Assembly (NCBI GenBank): GCA_036345935.2
Contig: JADWOT020000003.1
Coordinates: 13,865,901 to 13,929,900, forward strand
Origin: Taenia hydatigena
Lineage: Eukaryota; Platyhelminthes; Cestoda; Cyclophyllidea; Taeniidae
Reading direction: 5' to 3'
Length of the DNA stretch: 64,000 nucleotides
The stretch's first letter is position 1. Every line of letters begins with the position of its first letter. This document shows, piece by piece, positions 52,497 through 64,000 of this stretch. A model generated the notes under the pieces. The model had not been told where the DNA came from, did not search any database, and saw only the letters and a list, made by a program, of their open reading frames with translations. The position numbers and the translations under genes are program-made.

Positions 52497-53879
52497 CACT
52501 GCAGAGCAGGAGGTGATAGGATGTGTGCTTTGTCGACCAAGCATTGATGTTGATCATCCACCCAAATTAGATGGCATTGAATGATGCATCTGTATACTTT
52601 TGACTTTGACAGTCATATCTAGCAGAATGATGACTTACTTTCCATTCCCCTGCTTGATGACACCAGTCTGCTTTTGTACCGCATTCGACGGGATGTGTAA
52701 TGACGCCTTACTTTCTAAACAGAACTGCATTTGTTTACAGCTGTAGGCTTTGTTCTTCCACAGTAGTGGCAACTCTGCTGCTGATATTGAGATGGTAGTA
52801 GCGTCAGCATTTGCTAGTGTTATCGCATTTCTCGACAAACCAGTGCTTTCGATTCCATACCTCAGCAGAATTAACAATGAATTACCTTTTGACGAATGAT
52901 GATGACTGCTAGATTGCCCAGCTGATGATAATGGGCTGTTGACACCTGTTAGCAGTCACGTGCATGTGCCCCAATTTCCTTCCACTTTTCACATAGGTCT
53001 TTAGGCCAGCAAACTTGTGTCTGCCATGGAACACCTGTTCGCTGCACTTTAAACAAAAGAACAGAAGTGGTTTGTTGTTGACAAATGAGTTGAAGGGTAA
53101 GATAGCTGGCATGTAGTCACGACGGTGTCGCAAGCTGTGTGTAAGTCGTTAGGTTTGGGCGAGTGCTCCGAATCTGTTGCTCTTCTATGAACAATTTTCA
53201 TTCTAACTATATTAGAGGGCCACCATTTTCGCCTCACTTCCTCTCTCTACTCCTTCTCTTTCTTTTATTCCGAATCCTTACGTCGCATTACATGATTCAC
53301 ACACCCCGATGCCTTTTAATTTGGGTCTGTGCATGCGATAATGGAGATTTGCGGACTACAACGAATGTGTCGCTCAATTGACAATGTGCTGTCCCATTCG
53401 CGTCTTTTATATGGCCATTGTTGCTGCTGCTGATGCTGATAATATATGACGAAGCAGCATAAAATGCAGTGAGTAGAGTGTCGAGATGGTGTCCAAGTAG
53501 TGGTCCGAACTGAGTCGTTCACATGGAGTGGCTGGGAGACAAGTGGAGTGGGGTGGACTATCGTGAAGCAGTGTGGAAGAGTGGAAGCTGACATGCGTGG
53601 AGAGGTGCGTGAGTGAATAGGTGTAAGTGCGAGATAGTGGCACGACTGGCGAGTGTTTGCTAGCGTGCGAGAAGGGCGGTTAGTGAAGAAAAGGCGGCAG
53701 AATAGGGGGTTGTGGTGCTGAGGAAGAGAAGAATGTGGTGGGGGTGATTGGGAGAGGTAGGTTAAGGAGAGAGTGAAGAAAAGTAGTAGTTAGTGGCAGT
53801 TATGGTATGGCGGTGAGATGACAACAACTACTGAGCACTTGTGGAAGCCATTATCTCTTCATGGGACACAACGATGCCT

Positions 53880-54790
53880 GGCACCCGTTGCTGCCTGCTG
53901 CGTCAGTCTCCACCTTGTCCCCTCCGTCCACCTGCTTGCCTGCACCTTCTCAACTGCCTCAAAGCAGCCACATGCACCCTCTCGCCTTACCTCACATCCT
54001 CTTCTCTTTAACTCTACCTTTGTTTGCTTCGCACTACACCTTCTCCACGCACCTCTGTAATATATGTGAACACCAACTCCATCCACACACTGACGTCTCC
54101 ACCGCCAACGCCACCGCCAACGCCATCGGCATCGTAGACATAAGTCACTGCATTTCCTTCCACCCTCCTTCCAAACTGCACACTCTCCTTCCCGCTCGAC
54201 AGTGTAGTCTCGCCTCTCCTCCTTCCTCCTCTCCTCTCCTCCCTCTTTACTGCACAAGCACAGCCGAATGAGAGTAATGCGAATCCACGCTGGTTGATAA
54301 TGCTACCACTACCCTCACCAGCTCATTCATTGCTCAATCACCTCCTCTATGTTGTGGTAGCGATGGGCGAACCGCGTAACCGCAGACGCACTAACACGGT
54401 AGGCAGCACCAGTCGTAAACATGGGGGAAGCGCAATTCATGTCTTAGAGTGGAGTGTGCAAGTGAATTGTGTAGCTGTGTGTGTGTGTGTGTGTGTGCGT
54501 GTGTGTGTGTGTGTGAATGTTTGCGGCTGTATGTGCATGTGACAGCGGCACGATTGGCGTGTATATGCGAGAAGGGCAGTTGGTGAAGATGAGGTGAAGG
54601 AGGAGTGAAGAAGGAAGGCGAGTTGTGGGGAGAGGATAGAGAGTGATTGGAGGTGGGATGGTGGAGAAGAGGTAAAACCACTCAGCACTCGTCCGACTCG
54701 TCATATGACACGGCAGCGGTGGCCGCGACGAAGACGGTGGCAGAGCCATTGCGACATCACACGTGTCAGCAATCGTGTGCCGACACTGAA
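53880..54790 (+). repeat. R2 interspersed repeat, diverged unit 3
   Basis: Same order as unit 1: C/T-rich block with TCTCAACTGCCTCAAAGCAG, a central microsatellite (here TG), TATATGCGAGAAGGGCAGTTG, then CTCAGCACTCGTCCGAC and ACACGTGTCAGCAA. It is colinear with 37963-39120. Confidence 0.6.
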
Positions 54791-54795
54791 ATGCC

Positions 54796-54955
54796 TTGTG
54801 TGACCGGTGGTTTTAGTAACAGTCACTTGGATGGCCACATTGTTTGTGTGGGTTGAGCTGGTCTCTGGTCGATGCCGCCATCTGCGAACACTCCCTGTAT
54901 GCCCAGATAATATGCCTTCTTTTGAACAAATTCTCGGACGCGACAGCTACAATAA
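54796..54955 (+). mobile_element. E element, strongly eroded
   Basis: Weak but ordered match: GACCGGTGGTTTTAGTAACAG, GATGGCCAC, TGGTCTCTGG, ATGCCTTCTTTTG, CGGACGCGACAG. Confidence 0.45.
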
Positions 54956-57900
54956 ATACCTGTTATTTGCTCAAGCCTTTTTACGATATGTATTGAAATA
55001 AGAACTAGAAATGAGTGGCCATTAATTTTTTGTTGCAGGATGTAAAAGCGTAAAAAAATGAAACCTCATTTGGCTCAAATTCATATCTTTTGCGGTTACC
55101 GTCTGTTAAAGTAACCTGGTTAGGCATGCGACTCATATGAGTGATTATTTGTACTAACATGGAAACGCAGAGGCACTTTCCTCGCATTACATTCACGTGC
55201 ACGCAGTAAATGAGGAATAAGAAAAATCGGTGCACAATGTAATTTGCAGCACAATTTCGGTGGCGACCTAAACCAAATAAAATGCACTATATATGAATGA
55301 AAATTACCATTCGCAAAAGCCTATTTACGTTAACATATGCAACGCTTTCGACGGACTTGTTTATTTATCAGCTTGGATCACAGTCCACCGTCCTTCGTAG
55401 AGTACGAATTCGACGGACATCAAAGATGAACATGCATTTATGCCTCATTTCCAGGCATTTTAGAATAGACTTCCCTAGGAAGGTCGCCTCACATCTCCCT
55501 TGCCATCCGCATCTCTTCGTTTGCGCTCCACCTCAGCTTTTCACACCGTCGGCCTTTTGCGAGCTTTCCCTGTGCATTCGCTCCCACTGCAAGTCATGCA
55601 TTTCACCTAATAGCATATTCTCGAGGTGCATCCAACAGATTCGCCTTCATCGCCACTCAGTGCGGGCTTTTTATGCGATTGTTATGTCAGCTTTCATGTT
55701 TGGGCAATATTTTTGAGTGACGTGGTTCTACCATCTTCTGTTCATGTGTCAAGCATCCTTCTTATATTTGAGACCGTCGAAGAAGCGTGTTTGGGCTAAG
55801 AATTTGCCCAAACCGTTTTTTTGCACAGAAACTTGTTTTTAACACACTTTGTCCGTATTCATGATGGACAGCTAGTGGGTTTCTATTCCTAGTGCATTAA
55901 CTCTGCCTTGTTTTTCTTTACTCATTGGTCTGACTATTTTGAAATGAGTAAAATACGCTTTCTTGTGGCAATCTATGGGTATGCCGCATCCCCTCTGATG
56001 TCATATTTCGTTGTTACTCTGCAGAAAAATTTCAACAGCGTGTTTGGGGCTGGTGGACCGAAACTATGAGGTATACTGGAGCTGGAAGATCTAAATGGAT
56101 TGTAGAAATTGCAAAGGGACTTTTCACTTCCACCACTTCATGTGAGAATGGACATGCGGATGGTCCACATTCGACCTTCTAGCATGCTGTAAATCACTGC
56201 ATACTGCGTCTGTCGTATTTACTTTGAGTAGTTGGACGACCCAGACAACCTCAATAACGTACATGTCGCGGGTTCGAAAAGGAAGGGGCCTCCACGTGTG
56301 CCTGCATTGAAGGCATGTTTCGACATGAAGGCTAACACACTGGCCTCATCACGTGAGACACAATCTACCTGCCCTTTGTTGTGTGCATGGAGGGAGTCTC
56401 GACTTTCATGCTGCGTCTTATAGGAGGCCATATCTGATCAATGTGGAGGAGCGTATACGGGTAGACGGGAGGTCTGTCGGTAGAAACGTGTTCGCTGAGC
56501 ACTTTTGGTTACTTTATGACAAGTGCATTGAAAATGCGATTTGTGCGATCTAACCTATTCAGTTTGATACGGACTGCTTCTAAGCATTAATGACAGATTA
56601 TGTAATGAGGCAGTCTGAAGCACATGTCGTGGTATAGGAGCGAAGTTATTTGATCACATTTGAAGCAAAATCTCATTCTAGCACAGGAGTCACATTTTGG
56701 TAATTTGCTTTGAATTATTAGCTACCACAGTTGGTTTTTCATTTACGCCTTTGATCTGTGATGCTTTTGCTGACTTACCCTCACCACAACTGAGTGAATG
56801 CATCAGCTAGGCAGCACTTTTGTATATTTGGTGTCAGGATTTGTATCCTACAGGCAATTTACAAGTGGGATGTTGGATTTTGACTTGAGACCACTGCTGA
56901 GCTGCCTTGTTAATGGTTTAGGACTGCCTACGATAAAATCACATCTTAATTTTAAGGCTCATGCATGGTTTCTTGAATAAACTCAAACGAAATCCATTGA
57001 TCGTCCACCTTTGCAACAATGCAGCTAAAGCCGCGTGTCTCATCGCCGTTGTGCCTTGTCACAAGAATTTAAAAGTGTTTAATAGTTAATTCCTATGCCC
57101 ATTTGCATTATGTTTTAGTGTTATTCAAGAGTGACCTTCATCTTGTTGAGTTTTGAATGGGAAGTTGGAAGTGGCAGAGGTGGAAGTCGGTCTGGGAGGT
57201 GGACGTGACCTGACTAATGCTTCAATTAAGCGTTTCTTAAGCTATTTCGTAATTTTGTGCAATATGCTCTCCTACATCAAAGTGAAACTCGTGCATCATC
57301 ATTGTGTTGCATCTGCTCGCCAACATCGCTATGTAGTGTTTATTGTAGAACTGACCACAAAGAATCCTCACTTGAAAGAAGGAGAACAGTGACACGTTTT
57401 AAGTGCTATTCCATCTTACAGCTATGGTATCGTTAGCTAGTGGCTAAAGCCATGTTGAACACAGTCGCCATATTTGCTGACGAGTGCCTATATTAGAGGC
57501 TGAAATTGCATCATCATTCCGCGGAATGGATCCGTGCGTGGGCTTTCGGTTTTGCATCACATTTGGAAGTGGGCACACAGGTTGGGAACATGCTGATGAT
57601 GCAGCGGTGTGAGACTTTGCTAGGGAGGAATTGAAGCACAAACTCGAGCATGATATGTAGTATTGACACAGGGAAGGGATTTGGACATTGGATGTAGGCC
57701 AAGCCACATGGGAATGTAAATCGGCCCCTTTACTGTCGTTGAGGGTATAACTATGAAAGCATTGTAGAAAAACCTGTGGCGACTGAGAAGTTGGCGATGT
57801 TTATGCACAGTGAGGGACGAGGCATTTGGTACTTATAGGTAGGAAAGAACCCACTCGTGTTCGACAGTGTTTATTGTGAGTGTGATTGACAATTCAAATG

Positions 57901-60106
57901 CCAGTGTTGAAGGAAGCATTGTGTGTATCTACTTTCCAAAATGAGAGAGGCGGATATCTGTTTATCGCACCTCATTTTGCATGCATATTTGTTTTCAGCG
58001 CAAAAATATTTCCGTGAAACTGCTCTCTTGTCCAGTCAACTCAAATTGGGCTTGGAAGTCAGCTCTCTTGTTGATGTAGGCTAGCGAAAGGGTAAAGGTT
58101 TAGCTTCGCTTTGCACAGACAGTGTGTTCGGATCTTTGTCCTTGCCCTCTTAATGTTACCGTTGTACCACTGGTTGTGCACCATGGTTTTGCATTGTAGT
58201 GGTATAAGCCAGGTATCTCATTCACCGCCATCGTTCTACACGGTTCGCGCCTCCTTGGTGGATGAATGCCTTCATTGTTCTGCCTGTGCACTCAGCTTTC
58301 GTTAGCCTCGTCTCCTTCCGTCCACATCCTTTGTATTTTCGTGTTGAGATTGCTGTGCGATGTTCTCTTGCCTTTGGATGGTAGCTTAGGAGGAGGGTTA
58401 TGCCTTCTTTTACAAGTCCAGCTCGTCGTTTAGAACTTAACGGATACCCGTACCCAAAGAGCGTTAATAGCATTCGATGTAAAGAACTAGTTTGCAGTGT
58501 GCAAGCATAGAAGTACTGATTTCAATAATGCTGTTTTAAATGGCTTTAATTTTAAAGCAGGAAGAAGTGTAGAGGTCGCGCTTCAGCTTCGCACAAAGAT
58601 ATTGTCTTGTCAAAAGTAGATGTGGAATTTCAAGAAGGATGCGATGTTTGCTTTTTCCACAAGCAGTTATTTATCTTGAGTGAGTGTGTCTTATCTTTGA
58701 TTCAGTTAATCACGTGTCCATGTGGTCTGCGCAGTGGAACTGGAACACACTGACGATTTGGGCGATACGATCGAGATGGTAGTGTAGAACAAGGCCGGCA
58801 TTTTCAAGTTGGACACGATTATTTCAATTCCGTGCAAAATGTTCTGCAATCTAACAAATGGTTTGATGATTACAAATGAGGCTGTCTAAGAATCTGAAGG
58901 AAGTAAATGAATTGTGAGGAGAAATCGTAGCTAGCTGCCAGTTTTAGCGAGTCGACTTCTGTGTTGACAGGCTGATTGCAGCGTTTAAGTAGTCAGTAAG
59001 GGAAATCAGGTTGACGAAGTTGTTTAACTCTTGCCTGACAGTTTGCTCTGCTTCGTCATTGTTCTAATTAGGTGCATAAAACAATGCAATATAAAGGATT
59101 CAGATGCTCCAAGTGAATGTAGTTCCGCACCGCAACTCAGTGTAGCAATCAATTGCATCGTGATGCTCAAAAGTGAGATCTTGTCCTAGTTATTGACTGA
59201 TAATAACTTCATAAATTGTCAAATGTTATTTATTGAGTGAATTGTGTTGACGGTGTCTGGAGAAGGAGTTGTCTTGTGCAACACTTCGTCGCACGGTCGG
59301 TCCTCCCACACACTGCGCAATTGATAACATAGATGAATGTTGGAGTCCCAGCATAGGAACGAAATCGCCACAGCTGAGGTGGTTGCGAACTACCAGACAT
59401 ACGACTGCATCCAAAGTGTTAGCACCATTCAAATGGTTTGTCATGCCTCCGGGTCTCATCGGCATACAGACTGTGCTTAAAGACTTCGTCATTAGCATAA
59501 ATTTGTGACAGTGTCTCAATGTTGGGCACTACTTCGTCTAATGATTTGTAGATGGGATGGAATTTCAACAAGTGGGCCAGCTAATGCGAGTATTAACGTG
59601 ACACTTTTAGTCCCCATGACTGTCTCTTGCATGCTACTTCTTCACACACAATTTGCCATCGAGCACTGTTTTAGAGGATGTGGAGGAATGAAGGCGGTAC
59701 AGTCAGGTGGTAGCATTATCAAAACGAAGCCTACTGTTAAGCTTTGATGTTCCGCTCTTAGTTAAGCTTATTTCAGGGAGGTCAAGAGGGGTCATTGCAC
59801 TTCCCAAATGAGTTAGGTGGTGATGAGATGTGCTGAAGTCCTACATTCTCCTTTGGGTCCTCTCTTGCACCTACGAACTTTACTTGCCTATTCAAACTAT
59901 TTTAATGCTTGCAGGACATGCGACCACGCATAGTTTCTCCTCATACATATTGAATCCCTTGGTATCTCGCACCGAGAGCGGCAAATTTACCGGAATGTGG
60001 GTGGTATAACCTTGATGTTGTGCTTTAGCAATGTTCAATGTGACTTCAAACTGTCAGTGCGGCCTCGTCTTCTGACGCAGTTTTATTTGAGGTTGTGTTC
60101 ACTCAC

Positions 60107-60280
60107 CTGTCGACCTGCCATTGTGCTTTCAGGCGCCAAGCTTTGAACACTTTGCTCTTCACCGTAACTGAAAAACGCAATCCTCTGATCATGCTGAGAC
60201 GGTTGGAGGAGGTGAGGTGTGAAGCGCCTCGTAAATGCTGCCATGCCCCTTTCACCACTTGCGTGTTTTGTTGAAGACAT
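60107..60280 (-). CDS. Candidate first coding exon (58 residues), gene unknown
   Basis: Open from an ATG (MSSTKHASGERGMAAFTRRF) to a strong donor CAG|GTGAGT, exactly 58 codons, phase 0. The composition is plausible for a disordered N-terminus. No matching next exon could be found to the left and no family is recognised, so it may be chance. Confidence 0.3.
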
Positions 60281-60634
60281 GGTTTATTTGTACGTGGTGA
60301 GTAGCGGTAGTTTGAATTGCAGATGCATCGCTTTGATGTAGTTCACTTAGGCGGCTTCATCGTGGGCAATTTGGGTATGCTGTTCATACCTATATAAGCA
60401 ACTGCGTGCAAGTGGTAGTCTTTTATAGTTATCATTTTCATTTTTGCTATATTGTGTTTCTTCTATGAGTTTCAATAGTTACCCATTTTAATCTGCCAAT
60501 AATTTAAGCCAGTAATATGTAATTTATAGAGGGAATCCACCATTTCTAAGCTTCATATTGAGCGACAGGTAAACTAATCACCTGGAGTTTCTTAGTGAAT
60601 ACGGATATCGAGAGGCTAATTAAACACAACTGAC

Positions 60635-60881
60635 CTTTGATTTTCATTGGTGGCCAGGGAGTTTTCTGACTGCTCGAGGGTCTTGCGTCGTTTGATGATC
60701 TCCCAACCCTTTGCGTCGTCATGCGATTGGTTGTTGGCACTAGTCAGCAGCCATTTGGTCAACTTGTATTCAGTAAGCCTCAACCAATGCTTGTCTCTCC
60801 CATAGCCAGAAATGGGTCGAAGCTGCCCTGTTCTTGTAATTGTAAGGTCGCACAGGAGGAGTTGGCATCTCCGTCCCCGTC
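60635..60881 (-). CDS. Candidate internal exon (about 81 codons), gene unknown
   Basis: Bounded by GCTTGTAG| and AAAG|GTCAGT and open in one frame that includes LTKWLLTSANNQSH and AKGWEIIKRRKTLEQSEN. Residue composition looks protein-like. No partner exons or family recognised. Confidence 0.22.
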
Positions 60882-63315
60882 CTACAAGCTAGTACGTGAT
60901 GGGTTAATCCACTTCCTCACATCTCTTAAGGACGTGGGATGGAAATCACTGCTAACTCTCAATTTTGTGCACTGTTCAAGCACGTGGGACTCATGTGCTG
61001 GGGAAGGGTGGCACGTACTTGGTAAGCGATGTGCTCTCGATAAGCATTCCTTTGTCTGTGCCTACATTCAGTGTGCAATGCTGTTTTAGTAGGCTGAGAT
61101 GTTATTTCCTGTAGTATCTTTTCCAAATCCCTATTTCCGTCAAACGCTCTGAATGTTGGAGCAATTGGTAGATTAGCTGCGCATGCATGCACGCCTTTGC
61201 GCACATTAGCATTCTCGTAGAACAACAGTGCTTCTTCCGTGAAGCTAGTTGTAGAGGTGATAGCCACAATAGCGGGAATGTTATTCTTCAAATGGGTACG
61301 GTGTCATGGAAGACGTGAGTCAGGAACAAAAGAGATGAGGACTTGAAGTTAGCTGTGATGATGCTGCAACGAGGGGAAGTAGTGAAGTGTTGAGAGGATC
61401 AGGTACTCAGACGGGTGGTTTGGCTACGTTAATTCCTACTACCACACCATGTTGTCACGTATTGGAACGCATCACCGCCGGTGGCAGACACAATGATGAA
61501 GAATAACAAGCGCCATTCGAAGCGAAACAGTGTGAACTATTTGGGAAACTAACCCGATATATTTAAAGAATCCATCTGGATTTGCGGAAGAAAACGTAAC
61601 TTGGATATCTAGACTCGACCACTTGTTGACATTAGCAAGTAAATGCTGTTATGAGCAGAAGTGGCTCAAGTGGAAGAGCAGTTGGAAGGGTTGCTCGTAG
61701 CATTTCCGCTCGATGTAAGCGAGGTGCTACTGTTGGGCTGTTAAAATTGCGTCAAGTGTCTTTTAGAATACAAGGAAGCAATCTGGTGTTTTCAAGTAGC
61801 TCAGGTCGCTTTAATACTTCTCTTACCTAGTTGAATTACCTGCTATCAATGATAACACTTGAATGACTTTGCTTATACCAATGTGTCAAAGCGACGTTTC
61901 CAAATATTTGAGGCCCTTCGACCAGAACATTCGATCAATTGGACCCAGACTGACCTTCTGCATATCACACCAGAATTAACTGTGCAGATCTTTGTTACGA
62001 CTTTCGATAAGATGATCCACATTCCAAAATAACATCACACTGCCTCACTCAACTTGCCGATGTTTGACAAGGTGTTTGGTAGGAACGCCAGCGAGCTTAT
62101 GAGCGCCCTTCTACACTACATGAAACTGGATTAAATGAGGCGAATCGGCTGGTATTCACTTTTCGGACGATCAAAGCGTGTGTGTTGAAGATGTGCTTCC
62201 TGATTCCATTCGACAGATTTGAACAAAGCAGAAGACATGAGTGGTGGGTGTAGGCAAGACGGATGATAGACGATCATACAGTTAAGCGGTGTGGGGACAT
62301 CACTTATCTGGTGGTGGAGGACCTAGGGTATCTGCGGAGAGGAAGACGTCAAAGAAGACGTCGGGAATAAATGCAGCTTAGAAGGAGGTAGATAGATCAT
62401 TTGTCGCACCCACCGTATTAGTGAGTACCTCAAAGAATCGGTCAGATGGCGGTGTTAAGAAACCTATTCCTAGGAGAACCACCGTGGGTGGAATCTCTGA
62501 CCCTAGAGAAAAGGCTTACTAAAGACCCTATTCGACTCAAAAACGCAGGTGTTGTTTGGTACACAGTTCTAATAGTACTACGCGCTGGCAGAATATCACA
62601 GTTCTGTGCTAAATGTCCAAGCCATCCTACCTATGCGAAATGCGACATGACAGTTCCCAATGTCTGTTCTGACTCAAGTTGTATTCAATGGCAATATCAA
62701 AGTGCGTGGCTGCTCAGTGCTGCTGTAGCTGTTTTGCTAACTCGACTGATTGCCTGGATGACCGCATTGCTGGCACGCATGTTGTCAGTATGGATAATGG
62801 CCTTGACGTCGTCGTCGTCGTCTTCACCGTCGCTGCGTCAGACGATAGGCCAGACAAGTGCTGAGCGGAGGCTGTCTCTTCACCATCCCAAACCTTCTTC
62901 TGCCACCTATTCTTTATTATTTTTCACCCCACCCACCCAACCTCCCTCCTCATGCCCCCACTCTTCCTGTTCGTCTTAGGTTCAAAGCCATCCGTCCTTA
63001 TATCTCCTCTCTACCAATTACCTATCTTGCATGCTTGCAAACACATGACAATCATCGCACTATCACACAGCCAAATATACACATACGCATCTCTTCATCT
63101 GTCGCAGCTTCTGTTGTTTCATACCACATCACGCTAGCTCCTCCCACTTCGGTTTCCTTCTATCCAATCCGAGTGACTGACCCAATGACAATTAGAGATG
63201 CCATCGCGATGTGTGTGCGTCACTGACACGACAGCATCTCAACACTCTTAGGATTGCTTTCTGTACTGCTTGTTTTCACGCTGTTAGCAGCAGCTATATC
63301 GTGAAGGAGAATGAA

Positions 63316-63415
63316 NNNNNNNNNNNNNNNNNNNNNNNNNNNNNNNNNNNNNNNNNNNNNNNNNNNNNNNNNNNNNNNNNNNNNNNNNNNNNNNNNNNNN
63401 NNNNNNNNNNNNNNN
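63316..63415. other. Assembly gap (100 N)
   Basis: Exactly 100 unknown bases, the usual length of an arbitrary scaffold gap. It is followed by a (CTC)n tract at 63416-63452 that runs into the duplicated cathepsin exon. Confidence 0.99.
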
Positions 63416-63456
63416 CTCCTCCTCCTCCTCCTCCTCCTCCTCCTCCTCCTCCGCCC

Positions 63457-64000
<544 letters not shown>

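Larger units (their letters stand above)
52497..63315. other. Long mostly non-coding stretch with repeats
   Basis: No complete gene found in 10.8 kb. It holds a diverged R2 unit (53880-54790), an eroded E (54796-54955), R2-like pieces near 53560-53780 and 62735-63130, a (TG)n at 54476-54515, and two weak minus-strand exon candidates near 60-61 kb. Around 56228-56300 a B-box-like GCGGGTTCGAAAA suggests a tRNA-derived SINE remnant. Confidence 0.45.

Noticed and set aside
55297..55716. Plus-strand 139-codon frame
   Set aside because: No start context, splice signals, domain or biased composition to support it; the length is within chance for 10 kb of non-coding DNA.
60959..61291. Minus-strand open stretch of about 110 codons
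   Set aside because: Begins after a stop at a non-ATG codon and has no recognisable family. It looks somewhat protein-like but lacks convincing splice borders.
61560..62110. Plus-strand stretch with short gag-like word pieces (possible decayed retroelement)
   Set aside because: Frames break every few dozen codons and no protease, RT or integrase motif is nearby; the similarity is too vague to report.

Overview
The window is eukaryotic and most probably from a parasitic flatworm, likely a tapeworm. Its genes are broken into many short exons. Several introns are only 35-38 bp and a second group is about 63-79 bp, with ordinary GT-AG ends. The recognisable proteins resemble animal families, and the DNA between genes is dense in young mobile elements and long microsatellites. 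The species cannot be named from sequence alone.

Layout: (1) 1-7370, minus: the 5' half of a NIPBL/Nipped-B cohesin-loader gene running off the left edge. (2) 10580-13889, minus: a complete ten-exon RACGAP1 (centralspindlin RhoGAP) gene. (3) 14176-25703: a cluster of a short TG...CA element (called E here), three 'mini-LTR' elements and one Ty3/gypsy retrotransposon (17031-21248). (4) 15521-24147 and 32676-36395: two nearly identical inverted arms of about 3.7 kb around an 8.5 kb spacer. The retrotransposon sits only in the left arm, flanked by two copies of a 0.7 kb host segment. The arms carry exon 2 of METAP1D. Its exon 1 lies in the spacer, so only the left copy is complete. The spacer also holds TRNAU1AP (SECp43) and INO80B, both plus strand. 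(5) 36.4-40.9 kb: repeats and microsatellites. (6) 40931-43494: two small convergent genes that I can model but not name. (7) 45602-47641, minus: a complete five-exon lysosomal acid lipase-like gene. (8) 50862-52496, plus: a complete four-exon cathepsin L-like protease. The start of an apparently identical copy enters at the right edge after a 100-N gap. (9) 52.5-63.3 kb: mostly non-coding, with repeats and two weak exon candidates.

The genes form no pathway. They are housekeeping functions (cohesin loading, cytokinesis, mitochondrial N-terminal methionine removal, selenocysteine tRNA, chromatin remodelling) plus two lysosomal or secreted digestive enzymes. The most notable content is structural: the inverted duplication with its empty and filled sites, the duplicated flank of the retrotransposon, and mini-LTR elements that end inside gag at a sequence matching the real LTR end.

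Exon models were built by hand from splice sites, reading phase and protein resemblance. In the complete gene models every junction keeps phase.
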